A stretch of DNA of 64,000 bases from Solanum dulcamara (Eukaryota; Streptophyta; Magnoliopsida; Solanales; Solanaceae). The stretch's first letter is position 1. Each line of letters opens with the position of its first letter. The stretch is from positions 30,270,001 to 30,334,000 of the forward strand of contig NC_077243.1 in assembly GCF_947179165.1 (NCBI RefSeq), in the 5' to 3' direction. Below the pieces are notes generated by a model. That model searched no databases and was not told the origin of the DNA. It saw nothing but the letters and a program-made list of their open reading frames with translations. The translations under genes were made by a program, and so were the position numbers. This document shows, in pieces, positions 23,854-36,321 of this stretch.

Positions 23854-24957
23854 TGAAATAATCCAAAAGTTGGAAAGTCAAATGAACAGAAATGTTGTAG
23901 AAATCAAACTGGTTCAGGATTCTACAAGCAAACCTACAGGCTGTAGGAAGACCTATAAGCCATAATGAGGCAGTCGTAGAGGGCCTGGACACTTGATAAA
24001 AATTAAGAAAAATATCAGGAGTTGATGAATGAGCCACAGAACAAGCCGTTGAAGATTTAATGAATAGTAGATAAGGCTCGTAGATAAGGTCTTGAGATTT
24101 CAAAAATTTTCTAAGTATCAGGTCATTTGGTGAGAGGGATCTGCGGACCATATAAGGTCCTACGGTCTGTAGATAGGGGTCGTAGGAAGACTCCTAAGAA
24201 ATTTAAGATTCCAGTAGCTTGTGTTTTTGTACAAGACTTCTACGAACAAGTTCTATGACTCGTAGGACTATCTACGACCCGTAGGACAAGGTCATAGATG
24301 AAACTTCAGAAACATGGAATTTGGACTCTGGTTGAATGAATCATTTGGACGGCCCGTCTACTGACTTATAACCCGTAGGTCCCATCTGTAGGTTACACTG
24401 GCAGCTTTTAGTTCAGAGATATTTCAGAAATTTTTCATTCTTTTAATGCCTAAGCTACATCGTTTTAGCCTATTTTGGACGTCGTATAACTAACATTAAT
24501 CTTTCCCCATTCTCTCTCAATCTCCTAAAATACTCTAAAGGACTTAAATGTCTTCTCTCAAGGATTTTCTTCTCATCAAACTAGGGTTTCTAGTTCAATC
24601 TCCATTTCTTTTGGGCTTTGATTATCAAGGTATATGGGAATTAACCAATGGATTCCTTTTCATCCATTGGGTCCCAAAAGATCTCTATCTCTCAAGTTCT
24701 ATTTCACCTAAATTCATTAAGTTTTATGTTAAATCTTCATGGGTCCTTTTTGTTATGATTCAAATGATGTTATTCTACAAGATTATGCCTCATTTGATCA
24801 AATAAATTATTTATAGTTCATTTCATATGGACCCATGTATTATGCTTTGAATTTCACTTATGAATTATGAACTATGCTCATGAATTTGATGAAGAATTTA
24901 TGAATGTTTTATGAAAATGATGAGGTGTGTTTCAAGAATGTTTTTAAGTATCAATGA
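23854..24957 (+). mobile_element. LTR fragment, plus strand, related to family A
   Basis: It starts TGAAATAATCCAAAAGTTGG, comparable to TGTAAGACTCTGAAAGTTAG at the start of the minus-strand LTR that ends at 27152. It shares the palindromic CTACGACCCGTAGG motifs and the CATTGGGTCCCAAAAG segment. It is cut at 24957 by a minus-strand LTR. The ORF at 24548-24805 lies in the LTR leader-like part and matches no family. Confidence 0.7.
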
Positions 24958-27152
24958 TTTCACAACCCAAACTAGGTCCTAGGCGTGACACAATGATTAG
25001 AAACAAGTCTCTTAGCATACATTGCATACTTAAGGTAAGTAAAGAAATCAATAAAGTCATAATGCAGAAGATAAATCTCAAACTGGAATCTCAAATAACA
25101 TTAAATCTCAAAGCAATACGTCCAAATAAATGGAGCTACATACTCATGATAGTCTAAACATGCCTCCACTACTAGTAGATGAGCCTTAGGAGAAGTTCTT
25201 AGCTCGTCCAAAATAGAAAGAAAGGAACATAGTTTGAACATGAATAAAAGTCATGACGGGCTTTCCTTTGAACCACGAGTACTTAACAAAATAGCTCAGT
25301 AGATAAAATGCCAACTAGCCACGAATAGGAGGATGAGCGTTGGACCCTATATTATAATAAAATATAGGCAAAAGTATGCGTTAGTATATGGAACATACTA
25401 AGTATGAGAGAAACATGCATGAACAAGAATGACAGGACATAAACAATATGAATATGTGATGCATGAAAAATATCTTAAGAACATGAGTAAAATTTGGAAA
25501 TACTTGAAAACATTTAATAAGGTCAACCATCATAAAACATCATAAGAACTTATAGGACATAACATATACACATGTAGGATATTAACCTTGACCGACATTT
25601 AAGACTAGATGAGCTATAATATGGAATCCAATGTAACTCCCGCACCGAGAAGAAAGAGGATGCTTGCCAAGGTAGACTCCATATAAACAAGAACATGAGC
25701 TATATGTAGATTCATTAGATAAGTCATAAAGCAACCTATGGTAGCACGTAGTTTTGGAACTAAGGGTTGCTACTAGAATTTCCTCATGGATCTCTACCAC
25801 AAATTTCACTCGATGTTATTTCAATCCCAAAAAATACATTGATAAAATAATATAATAAGAATAGCTGCGTGAAAACCATGATCATAACATAACATGTACA
25901 CACTTACATTTCTAAGCATCCAAATCATAATTTATTGCATATCATGAGAAATTCTTTCACAATTCATGATTACTTGCTTGAAACATACTTGAAAACATAA
26001 TTCATAACTTTCTTAAAGAATTCATAAATCCTTGATCTTAAATTCATAGTTAAAAACTTTAAATTCATGGCATAATGCATGGGTCCTCGCAAAACTTATT
26101 AAAAATATGCAATTGGACTTAAATCATGCATGAATAGACTAATGGAATTAAGCAAAACCATAATTGAATTGACTGAATGTAATTTGATCAAAACTCTAGA
26201 ATTATTGAATAAAAATTGATAAAAAAGAAGAAATCTTTGGGACTCTATGGATGCACTAGGATCCTGGATGAATTCACACATACCTTGATAATCAAAGCCC
26301 AAAAGCAAGCTCTAAGTGATGGAGAATTGACTTGAACTTGAAACCTAACTCTTTCTTAGAGAAAAAGACTTGAGAGGAAACGTTGAACTCTTAGGTGAAT
26401 TTGAGATAATGAGAGGGAATAATGAGATTTTGAAGGATTTAGGTACTTAAAGAATTTGTAGGATACACCAAAATGACATAGATTAGGCATAGGTAGAATA
26501 GAAAATATCTAAAACACCCCTTATTAAATATTGTCTGACTGACCTACGAGTAAGGACCTACAGGTTGTAGGTCGAAAGACGGTTCATAGTAACCGATCAT
26601 CTAATTAGTGCACAAAAACTAGAATTGTATCTTTTCCCTATGAGCTAAGACTACGAATCATAGACTTATTTATGGATCGTCAAATAGCTCGTTAAACCCT
26701 TAAACTCTTAGTCAAATACCTAGAATTTAGGAACCACCTTACCAACCTAGTCAAGGGTCTGTCAAAGTTTATACGAGTTGTAGACCCTTCTCATCCTACC
26801 AACATTTCCAAAATACCAAGTTTCTGAACCTCATCTACGGGTCCTTCCTATGAGTTGTAGAATCTCTTATGATCCATAGGAACCCCTCATAGAGTGGGCT
26901 CATACTTAGTGAAATTTCACTTCTCAGGACCTTCATACGAGCCATTCCTACGGCTCATCAAACTTCTTATATATCATCAACTTGGGGTCGTCTTGACTTT
27001 AAGATTTTTCTCAAGTGATGGGCCTTTTATGACTGCCTTCCTACGGTTCGTAGGACTTTCTACGGCCTATAGGCCGGCTTGTAAAAGCATACACCAGATC
27101 AGTTCTTCAACTGTTCTCCTTAATTTGGCTTTCTAACTTTCAGAGTCTTACA
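24958..27152 (-). mobile_element. LTR of a minus-strand gypsy element
   Basis: Read on the minus strand it starts TGTAAGACTCTGAAAG (from 27152) and ends GGGTTGTGAAA (at 24958). Immediately upstream on that strand lies the purine-rich AAGAGCGAGATAT expected before a 3' LTR. It is therefore the 3' LTR of the pol fragment at 27153-29765. The ORFs inside (25582-25809, 26099-26308, 26894-27136) show no domain. Confidence 0.8.
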
Positions 27153-29765
27153 ATATCTCGCTCTTGAGAATATTCCTCCTCGAATGGGACTCAAGATAGC
27201 ATGACTAGAGTAGAAAAGGAGACATAGAAACCCAACATGAATAAAAAACATATTAAAATACATAAAACCAAGGAGTAATCAACCCCAAGCTAAAACACGA
27301 CTTAAAAATTCATTTCATGAATATGCATGCATAGTAAAACATGAGAATGGCTGAAAAGTATGAATTCGAAAGAGTGATCATGAAGGGACTTAATACCTCA
27401 ACTTGGATCAGAAGGAAAAAGATGAGGATATTGTGAAATCATATTGGCCTTGTCCTCCCATGTATCACACTCAACTTCTTAATTCCTCTACAATACCTTA
27501 ACGTAAGCCACTTCCTTATTCCTTAACTTTTAGACTTGCTGCTCTAGAATTTCAACCAGAATCTCCTCAAAGGATAAACTTTCCTTCACCCTAATGCTAT
27601 GCAAAGGCACAATGGAGATAGAATCATCCACATACTTCTTCAACAAATAAATATGAAACACGAGATGCACCGATGCTAACTTCGAAGGAAAATTCAACTC
27701 GTCTACCACCTTGCCATAAGACTTCAAAATCTGGTATGGGCCTATATATCGGGGACTAAGTTTTCCCTCCTTGCATAAATGCATCACACCCTTCATGGGT
27801 GAGATTTTTAGGTAAACTCAATCATTGACCTCAAATTTGAGCTCCTTTCTCCTTAAATCCAATTCGTATGCCACCTTGCCAATCTGCCTCAAATTTTGAC
27901 ATGGGCCTACATATCGGGGTATAAGCTTCCCTTAATTTCCAAAAGGAATTACACCCTTCATGGTGATATTTTCAAGTAAACCTAATCATTGACCTCAAAC
28001 TCAAGCTCTCTTCTCCTCACATCCGAAGAGAACATTTGTCCACTTTGAGCAGTCTTCAATATTTTTTCTAATGAGTTTAACCTTTTCCATAGCCTCATGC
28101 ATCAACTTGAGTCCTGTCAAGGCAATTTCACCATCTTCAAACTAACTAATAGGAAACCTACATCTACAACCATATAAGGCCTCAAATGTAGTCATTTAAA
28201 TACTCGAATAGTAGTTGTTATATGCAAATTCGATCAAGGGAAATTGACCATATCAATTACCCTTGAAGTTTATGATACAAGCTCTCAATATATCTTCCAA
28301 GGTTTGAATGGTACGCTTGTCTTGACCATCATCTTGTGGGTGAAAAGTCGTACTAAGCTTAACTTAAGTACGAAGACCTTTTTGGAAATACCTCTAATAA
28401 TGAGATGTCAATTGAGTACCTCAATCCAAAATGACCGAGAATGGAACACCATAAAGCTTAACCAACTTATGAATGTAAAACTTAGCATAATCCTTAGCTG
28501 AATTGGAAGTCTTAATGGGAAGGAAATGCCTTACTTACTCATTTGGTCAACAATAATTGAAATTAAATTATGTTGCCTACGATTACAAGGTAAACTTGTG
28601 ATGAATTCCATATTCAATTCTTCCCACTTCCAAGAAAGAATTTCAATTTCATGAGCTAAACCTCCTATTTTTGTATGCTCAACCTTCACTTGTTGACAAT
28701 TAGGACATTTACCCACAAATTCTGCAATGTCCTTTTTCATTCCATTCATACACTTCCATCAAATCTCGATACATCTTTGTGGAACCCAGATGAATAGAAT
28801 ACCGCAAACTATGAGGTTCGGACAATATCATTTCCCTCAATCTATCAATATCAGGAACATACAATAGGCCTTGATATCTAAGCACACCATCTAACTTAGG
28901 AAGAAAGACTCATTGACTTTTTTGGCAACCACTTTCTTCAACTCAACCAAAGTAGTATCATTATGTTTCTTTGCCTTAATATTTGCCATAAGAGATAATT
29001 CAGAACCATTTTGGACAACAATGCCACCGTCCTCGAAATCAACCAAGCGAATATCCAAACGAGCTAGCCTATGAACATCACAAGCTAACTCCTTTTTTTC
29101 ATCCTCAACATGAGCAATGTTATTCCTGAACAATCTACTAAGAGCATCTGCAACCACATTTACCTTACCCAGATGGTACAACACCCTCACATCATAATCC
29201 TTTAACAACTCAAGCCATTTCCTTTGTCGAAGGTTACAATCCTTTTGGTTGAATACATATTGCAAAATCTTATGGTCGGTGAATACATCAATATGGACAC
29301 CACATAGATAGTGCCTCCAAGTCTTCAAAGCAAACAGAACTACTGCCCACTCTAAAACATGGGTCGGATAGTTCTTGTCATGCACCTTAAGTTTTATAGA
29401 AGCAAAGGCTACCACCTTACCATTTTGTATCAAAACACAACTCTTTTCCAATGCAATATAGTTACGTAGTGTCCATTTATCTTTGATATAAGGGGTATTT
29501 CCATGGGTTTGCCTTGGAAGACCAACCCTTGAAGTATCACAATAAAAAACAAAACCATTGGACCCTTTCGGTAAAGTCAACACCGGAGCAAAAGTGAGTC
29601 TATATTTCAACTCTTGGAAGCTTTTCTCACATGCCTTATACCATTGAAATTTCATCATCTTTTAAGTCAAAGTTGTCTAGGGCGATTCAATGGAATAGAA
29701 TCCTTCCAGAAACCTTCTATCATAACCGACTAAACAAAGAAACTTCGAATCTCCATTGCTTTTAG
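27153..29765 (-). pseudogene. minus-strand gypsy pol fragment (RT end, RNase H, integrase, C-terminal region)
   Basis: On the minus strand the order is: a short RT-RNase H junction (SKFLCLVGYDRRFLEGF, near 29760-29690); RNase H at 28891-29658 (PVLTLPKGSNGFVFYCD, FTDHKILQYVF, LRQRKWLELLKDYD, NVVADALSRL); integrase H2C2 and core start at 28531-28749 (CPNCQQVKVEHTKIGGLAHE); and the post-core region at 27530-27796 (GKLSPRYIGPYQILKSYGKV, LASVHLVFHIYLLKKYV). The integrase core between 27800 and 28530 is broken. The RNase H frame carries an extra stretch of about 26 residues between CDTSRVGL and CVLIQNGKVV (DNA 29440-29518). The element lacks gag, protease and a 5' LTR. Confidence 0.9.
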
Positions 29766-29779
29766 GGCCTTGTTTATCC

Positions 29780-30941
29780 ATGTATTTGGGAATTCACCAA
29801 TACATTTCCTTTCATCCATTGGGTCAAAATATCTTTCAAGTTCAATTTCACTTAATTTAATGTGGGTTTTCTATAAATTCTTCCTAGGTCTTTTCTATCT
29901 TGATTCAATTGATTTTATTCTATTTATTATATATTAATTTATAAATATACATGATTTCCATTTGATTTCACATGGACCCATGCATTATGTCTATGATTTT
30001 TAGTTATGAAATATAAATTATGATCATGAAATTGATAAAGGATTTATGTATGTTAACAAAAATGATATAAAGTATGTTTCAAGGATGTCTTCAAGTATGT
30101 ATCAATGAATTGTGAAAAGTTTACTCACAATATGAATGAAATCATGATTTTGATGCTTAGAAAGGTAAGTGTCTATTTGAATTATGTTATTTATCATGAT
30201 TTGAAAGGAGATACTCTTATATGATTTTATGATGCAAATTGGTCTATAATTATTACCTTTCCTAATGTTATGTTGATAAATGACTTTATCTATCTCGGTG
30301 GAGTTTGAATTAGCACCGATAGGGCTTGAGGTGAAGGCTTGGTAAGGGAGTCTCTAGTAGCAACCTCTAGTCCAAAACTACTAGCCCCAGGTTGTCTTAA
30401 ATGACTTAGCTAGTGGGTCCACAAATATCTCATAATGATAATGATATGGAGTCTACCTTGGCAAGTAGCCTCTCCTTTTTTGATGTAGGAGTTATACCAG
30501 ATTCCATGTTATAGTTCACATGATCTTATTATTGGTTACGATCCATATTCCATAAAATGATTATATTTTCAGCTTTTAATGATGTCCTTTTTATGGTACA
30601 TTAACCTTATCTCATGATTTTATGATTTACTTCATGTTTTTCAAGGATTTTTGGTCATGTATCTTATGTTCACGCTTATTATGTTCTTTTATTCACGGTA
30701 TGTATATTTCTCAAATATTTAATACATTCCATGTACTAGCATATACTGTTATATATATTGTTTCATAATATAGGTCGTGACGCTCCTGCCCATTCCCGTG
30801 GATAGTTCGAGTTCCATTCGAAGTTGCTTATTTTAGTGAGTCCTCATGATTTGAGGACGCAACTGCTATGGCATTTTTTTATGTTCAGGCTATTTCACTT
30901 TCTTATGTTTTGGGTGAGCTAGGTCTTGTTCTACGCCTCAT
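29780..30941 (+). mobile_element. LTR fragment, plus strand, family A-related
   Basis: It begins within the LTR at TATTTGGGAATTCACCAAT and shares CATGGACCCATGCATTATG and CTACCTTGGCAAGTAGCCTC with other LTRs in the window. It continues to GGTGAGCTAGGTCTTGTTC. The true end is missing because another LTR starts at 30942. No coding sequence is seen. Confidence 0.7.
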
Positions 30942-31563
30942 TGTAACACCCCATATTATTCAATCCTAAATCAAGTTTGACAGCCAAAAGGAAACGTGAG
31001 AAAAAGCTAGAATAGTGGATTGCCCAGTGCCCATGAGTGGAACCTATGGTCCGTATGAGTATCAACGATCATAGGTGGCTGCTTGTAGGTCTCCCCAATA
31101 CTTAGCAAATTTCATGAACTTGAGACCATTCCCATGAGCCTTTTGATGATATGTAGATAGGCCTACTAACCGTACCAAAGGTCTGTATATCCCAACCTTT
31201 GAAAGTCCATCGGGGTTATTCCTAAGAGTTAGCAGGATGAATCGTAGGGCCTTGCATGAATTGTACAGAATGATCTATAGATTCCACCTTCATAGGAGCT
31301 TATGAACTCCTCATATGAATTGGCAGGATGGCCCGTCATAGGCCTACGACCCATAGGATCCTAGTCGTAGTCCCACCTGCCCAACTTCTAGTAAGCCAAA
31401 AAATTTGACCCCAAATCCTACGAGGAGGTCCCTACAATTCATAGTAGTTCCTATGGTTCATAAGAGGGGGCCCGTAGATGGCCTAGTCCCTTTTATATGG
31501 TGCATTCTTTTCTTTTCCCCACTTTTCCCAAATTAAACCTAAGTCGATTTGGGACTAAATTTA
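30942..31563 (+). mobile_element. truncated LTR (start only)
   Basis: It starts TGTAACACCCCATATTATTC, a gypsy LTR opening, and contains repeated CTACGACCCATAGG-like motifs typical of the upstream part of family A/D LTRs. It is cut at 31563, where a different LTR start (TGTAATGACCG) follows. No gene is seen. Confidence 0.65.
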
Positions 31564-34062
31564 TGTAATGACCGTCCAGGTCATTTTTGAGTGAAACTAT
31601 TCTTTTTTTTTGTTTAGAGCATTTCTACAGAAATCTAAGTTATTTATAACTTGCTGGCATGGACTGTTTGGTCGCCTGGCCATTCGTTTTTGTTTTAGGC
31701 CCATTTTCCTGTTTTGGAGCTTTTAAAATTTGATAAGTTAATTTTGTTATATCTTTCGGTAAATAACCTCAGAATATAATTCTAATGGTTTCATCAGCTC
31801 TGAAATAGTCAAATTAGGCGAGTTGCATAGTCGGTGTGAGTATCGAGGCTTTTGATGTGAGTTTAGGGCCATTTGACGTTTTAGACTTCAAAATTTATCC
31901 TAAGGTTGATTTGGGCCAACACTTCTTGGAAAACGCACTCAAATGAAAATTTCTTAAGTGAGGTTAGTTTTATAATGTCAAGTTTGGTCTAGAACGACCC
32001 TTCATGCACTTCTCAAGGCTTTCAGTCAAATTTCGAGGCCTATTGTTGAATTTAGCTAAAAATGACATTTGGATGAGGGATCCACTTTTTATTAAAATAA
32101 CCTTGTATAGAAATTTAAAATGCGTCATTATGTCTGGAACGTCGAATTTGGATGGGTAGCATATCTCATTTGCGCACATGGGTTTCGAACTAATCCCTAG
32201 CACCATGTTGGAGACTTAGACTACGCCAAAAATTCCTTTGCACTAGTTGTGTCTGGTTCCTTAAAGTGACCCCTGGTTGCTAAAGTGACCCTTTCTAAAG
32301 CAATAAGGCATTGAAAAAGTAAGGGCTCCCTAGGCGCGGGTGTCACTAAAGCGACAGCGAGGTCTCTAAAGCGACCCTCACTTAAGTGACGGGGTATCGC
32401 AAAAGAGATTCTCTCCTCTTTGAGGTGGTCGCTTTTCGACACCTGGATTTATTTTTAAATCCAAATTTTAGTTTATGTCTCAAATTTCACTCTCGTTTCT
32501 TGGAAAATATTGGTGATTCAAAGGTCAATTTTTGGGGAATTACTAAGAAAAGTGATGGGGTCTTTGGAAAGTGTTTAAGGACCTTCAATTAAGGTAAATT
32601 CGAGCTAAAACTTGCTTCATTTATGTGTTTTTAAGTTAATTTGATAAAATCTTATATGTCCTTGTTCTTGCTTATCCAAGCCCTGAATTGTATTCTATTT
32701 TGGAACACAAGTTTGAGGAGGTATTTTGGACCGTTTCACGAAGTCAATTCCAAAATTACCAGAGCAGGTCCCACATTCCTTTTTTTACTCTAGAATTGGT
32801 CCATCTATGAATTTAGTAATATTAATATCAAAACGACCATATTAACATTTTGTACCTATATTTGATAGCGTGGCAACATTCGAAGATTGTTTGGTTTTTT
32901 GTTCTATGGTTTTGTAACACGTGTGATTGGCCTATAGGTACTCTATGACTTCTTGTTCCTTATATTGAACCATGCTTAGGTGTTTAGAAATTATGTCTTA
33001 GGTTTATTTTGGGGAAATTGGGGAACTTGCCAGCATGTGATTAGTTTTGTGTTGATCATCCATACTTTGTGGCCTTTTTTATTTCTATTTTCTTCTATTG
33101 ATTTGGAGCATGTTGGCCTTAGTCTAGGCTTAGACTAGTATTGCTTTAGACTTGAGATGATTGGAGCCGTTAGGCCTTGTTTCACTTCGAAGTCGATATG
33201 GATGGCTTAGCTCATTATAGACCGAAATACCAGACTTGGGTAAAGTAGTTTGAGCCTTATATTAGGCATTTTTGTAGCTTGAAGACCTTCTACCCCCTAT
33301 CCTCTTTTTACAACTCTTTCGTTGATGATTTGAGTTTTGAGGCGTCGTTTGTCTCTTCAGGAAAGGGTTTGGGTCAATCTTGGAAGTATTGAATGGATTA
33401 TCTAATAGTAGAAATAGATCCACAGTGATTTCTCTATGGAGAAATTACATGATATCTTTCGGTAGCCGTTATCATTGAAGATTTAAGATATGGTCATGCT
33501 TCCCCCTTATCCACTATAGAGATGACTCAAGTTACGAACTATTTCCCCTTTGAGACACATCTGAGGCTTGAGGTCTGGGCGCAGGAATTCTTAGCTGGGT
33601 TGTCCATATTAATTAGTTGGAGATTTTTTTTGATTTTCCCCCTTTAGACTCATCTGTCGTTCGAGGTCCAGGTGTTGGACTTCTTAGTTGGGTTGTTAAT
33701 ATTGGATACTATTAGTTACCTAGAAGCTAACTGCGGTTTGAGGTTCAAGCTACACTTTTCTAACTAGGGCCAGCTCCATATGCATCGGAGATGAGGGCAA
33801 GAACTTGCCATTTTGGGATCTTCTTGTCTTCATCTATATAAATTTGACTGATTTTTCCCTTTTTGAGATACTCTTATTTCTATGGTCTAATTTTTAGATC
33901 TGTATCAGTATTTTATAGTAGCTCTATACTTGTGACTTCTAGATTCTTTGATGGATCTTATATTTTTATGTATATATTTACTCGTTGTGCTTCCGCTATT
34001 CCTATTGTTCTTGTTATTAGTCTAGTATTGTTTAGTTTCTGCCCTTAATGCCAATACTCGCA
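31564..34062 (+). mobile_element. gypsy LTR and leader preceding a gag-protease fragment
   Basis: It opens TGTAATGACCGTCCAGGTC and contains the alternating GTCGCTTTAG/CTAAAGCGAC motifs (32260-32400) found in long LTRs of plant gypsy elements. No clear LTR end or primer site was found before the gag-like sequence at 34063, so the boundary between LTR and leader is unknown. The ORFs 31970-32206, 32221-32442, 32386-32592 and 33863-34048 have no family signature. Confidence 0.5.
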
Positions 34063-35012
34063 GTTCTAGGATACAGGTTGGCTTGCTAGACACTGGTGAC
34101 ACTCATACCTACAGACCAGGAGCTGAGTCACCATTGATATCTTGGGAGGAGTTTTTAAAGGCCTTCTTGGCCAGGTACATACCACAGAGCGTCCTGGATA
34201 GGCTTCGTGATCAGTTGTCTAGGTTGGAGTAGGGATCCATGACTATCTCAGAGTACAAGGCGAGGTTTCATGAGTTTTCTCGCCATGCCACCATGATTTT
34301 TTCGACTGAGGAGGAGAGATCCTGTTTTTTTTGCATGGACGTAGATTTCAGTTGAGGATAAAGAAAGTGTTGATGGCTTCAGCAGGGCGATGTTTTTAGG
34401 ATATGGTGGATAATGCTCAGACTATACAGCACATACGTCGCGAGGACACAGATTCAGCGATAAGTAGGTCCCAATCCAGAATTAGGGACACCTAAGATAG
34501 ATCTCGCCCAAAAAGTTCAGTAGCATTAGTCCAATCGGCCTGTTTAGGCGGCATTACCTACTTTGGAGGGTAGTCAGCAGCACTTAGGTGGTCCTAGCAT
34601 TGGCCAGAGTGCGAGGGTTTTAGATCCAAGGTCTATAGGCTGTGGTGGCCGATTTCATGCAGGTTGATCCTCTAGGATTGGTATGATTGTAGAGAACTAG
34701 ATGTGAGATAGTAGCTCCAGTTCTTATTACAGCCAGTCCAGTTTCAGTAGTACCCCATCCAGCTAGAGGTGGTGGTCAAGATCGGGATTGTCAGGGTGGC
34801 CGACAAGGTGCTAGAGGTGGACCTCGGGGAGGCAGGACAGAAAGTAGGTCAGACGCACCAGGCAGAGGTGCTCAAGGCCATTTCTATGTAGCCCCGGCGA
34901 GGGCGGAAGCTGAGGCAATTAACAATGTCATCATGGGTATTCTTCTATTATGCAATCAGCCTGCCATAATTTTATTTGATTTGGGCTCCACTTTTTCGTA
35001 TGTTTTTTTATT
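34063..35012 (+). pseudogene. gypsy gag-protease fragment
   Basis: In one main frame it reads SPLISWEEFLKAFLARYIPQ, then SVLDRLRDQLSRLE, a stop, GSMTISEYKARFHEFSRHA and STEEERSC, the gag core of plant gypsy elements. A Gly/Arg-rich tail follows (GGRQGARGGPRGGR). Then AEAINNVIMGILLLC and AIILFDLGSTFSYV give the start of the protease with its DLGS active site (about 34975-34986). The CCHC zinc knuckle usually found before the protease is not evident. Several stops and a clean break after about 35012 show it is dead. Sequence beyond is unrelated and repetitive. Confidence 0.88.
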
Positions 35013-35049
35013 ATGCACCTTGTTTGGGTGTAAGTTCAGAGTCTTTGCC

Positions 35050-35385
35050 CGCAAACATCATTACTTTTAGTCACTATCACTAGCTATGATTTACAATCGT
35101 CATTACTATCTACCATTACCACAACAATCAAGAATCACAACATTCAGTCACCACATTATATATTGGCAACACCATCACTATTCACCAACACTATTAACTA
35201 TCATTATCATCAATCACAACCATCAACTGCTACCACAACTCCATCATCAACTTCTATTGCCAAACACCATCACTATTAGCTACTATTCGATCCGACCCAA
35301 TCATTAGGCAACATCATTCTCAATCGACATCCACAACAACCACCAGTAGTCATCACCATCACCAATCACCATATAATTTTTAAGA
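35050..35385 (+). repeat. low-complexity (TCA/CAC/ACC-rich) stretch
   Basis: Irregular runs of CATCACCAT, CAACAACC and ATCACTATT, nearly without G on the plus strand. The ORF at 35086-35307 (rich in His, Thr, Asn, Gln) is a by-product of composition. It abuts the truncated gag-protease fragment. Confidence 0.85.
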
Positions 35386-36221
35386 AATATTTGTTGGTAT
35401 AAAGCATTAGATTAATTTAAAATATATTTAAAATGTATTTATTAATTTTAAAATAAAAATAATTCTTTATACATAAAAGATGTGAGAAAAAAATAAGTTT
35501 TGATCATATAGTATTAAAATCTTGATACAACATGTTACAATTAATATGTATATTCAAATTCATACATCTATATTTTAATAAACATTTTAATATTCATACG
35601 TCTTAGTCTTAATCTTAATTTATATTAATGATGCCTAAGTATATTAACATTCAACCAATTGAATTGTGCACTTTTGATCCTTTTGTTGGTGAATATTCAC
35701 AAATTTACTATAATTATTAGCCATAAATTTACTAAGAGGTAAAAGAGCTTACTCATAGCAACAGATATATGGGCAGGAAAAAAAAATGGCGCTGCCTTTT
35801 GGTCCATAAATGCCAATCTTGAAGAAGGCAACAAGGAGAAATATTTAATATTTATATTTTTAGAAACTCTTTTATTATAAAAGTTGGTTCTTGGGGGCCT
35901 TAAAAAACTGCGACCCTTACCCCAAACATCCAAACCGAAGTTTAAAAAGGAAAAAAACAAAAACAAAAACAAAGAATCAAATTAATTCAGTTTGATCCAG
36001 TTTTTCGGTACCACCCCTAATTTTAATTAACGGAAGAGGATCAAAAATGTTGCTAACATATTAAACATGGCTAAAAAATTCCCTCCTTCCTAGATCAAAT
36101 TTGCCCATAATAATTTGGAGACTTAAAATGGCCCCTCAATTACCAGCACAATTATATGACATCTAATTAAACTTTAATTAAACTACTGACCTTTATTTAT
36201 TTCCAAAATCGTGACCGCCAT
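35386..36221. other. AT-rich intergenic sequence downstream of the rhodanese gene
   Basis: No coding sequence is recognised. Near 35975-36030 there is a motif of the type CAGTTTTTCGGTACCACCCC, with a similar GAACACCCCTAATTTTAATT at about 53920-53940. These are common plant repeat ends. The 3' UTR of the rhodanese gene presumably lies at about 36222-36321. Confidence 0.5.
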
Positions 36222-36321
36222 TCATAGAAATGTTACTTCAATTCCTACAGAAGATGGAAAACCTTTACTCTCCGAAAGAAAAATGGTACAAAAGAAGTCC
36301 AAATTCTTAAGAAGCCTATGA

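Noticed and set aside
35086..35307. A His/Thr/Asn-rich ORF of 73 codons
   Set aside because: It comes from the low-complexity CAC/TCA tract; no start context or homology is visible.
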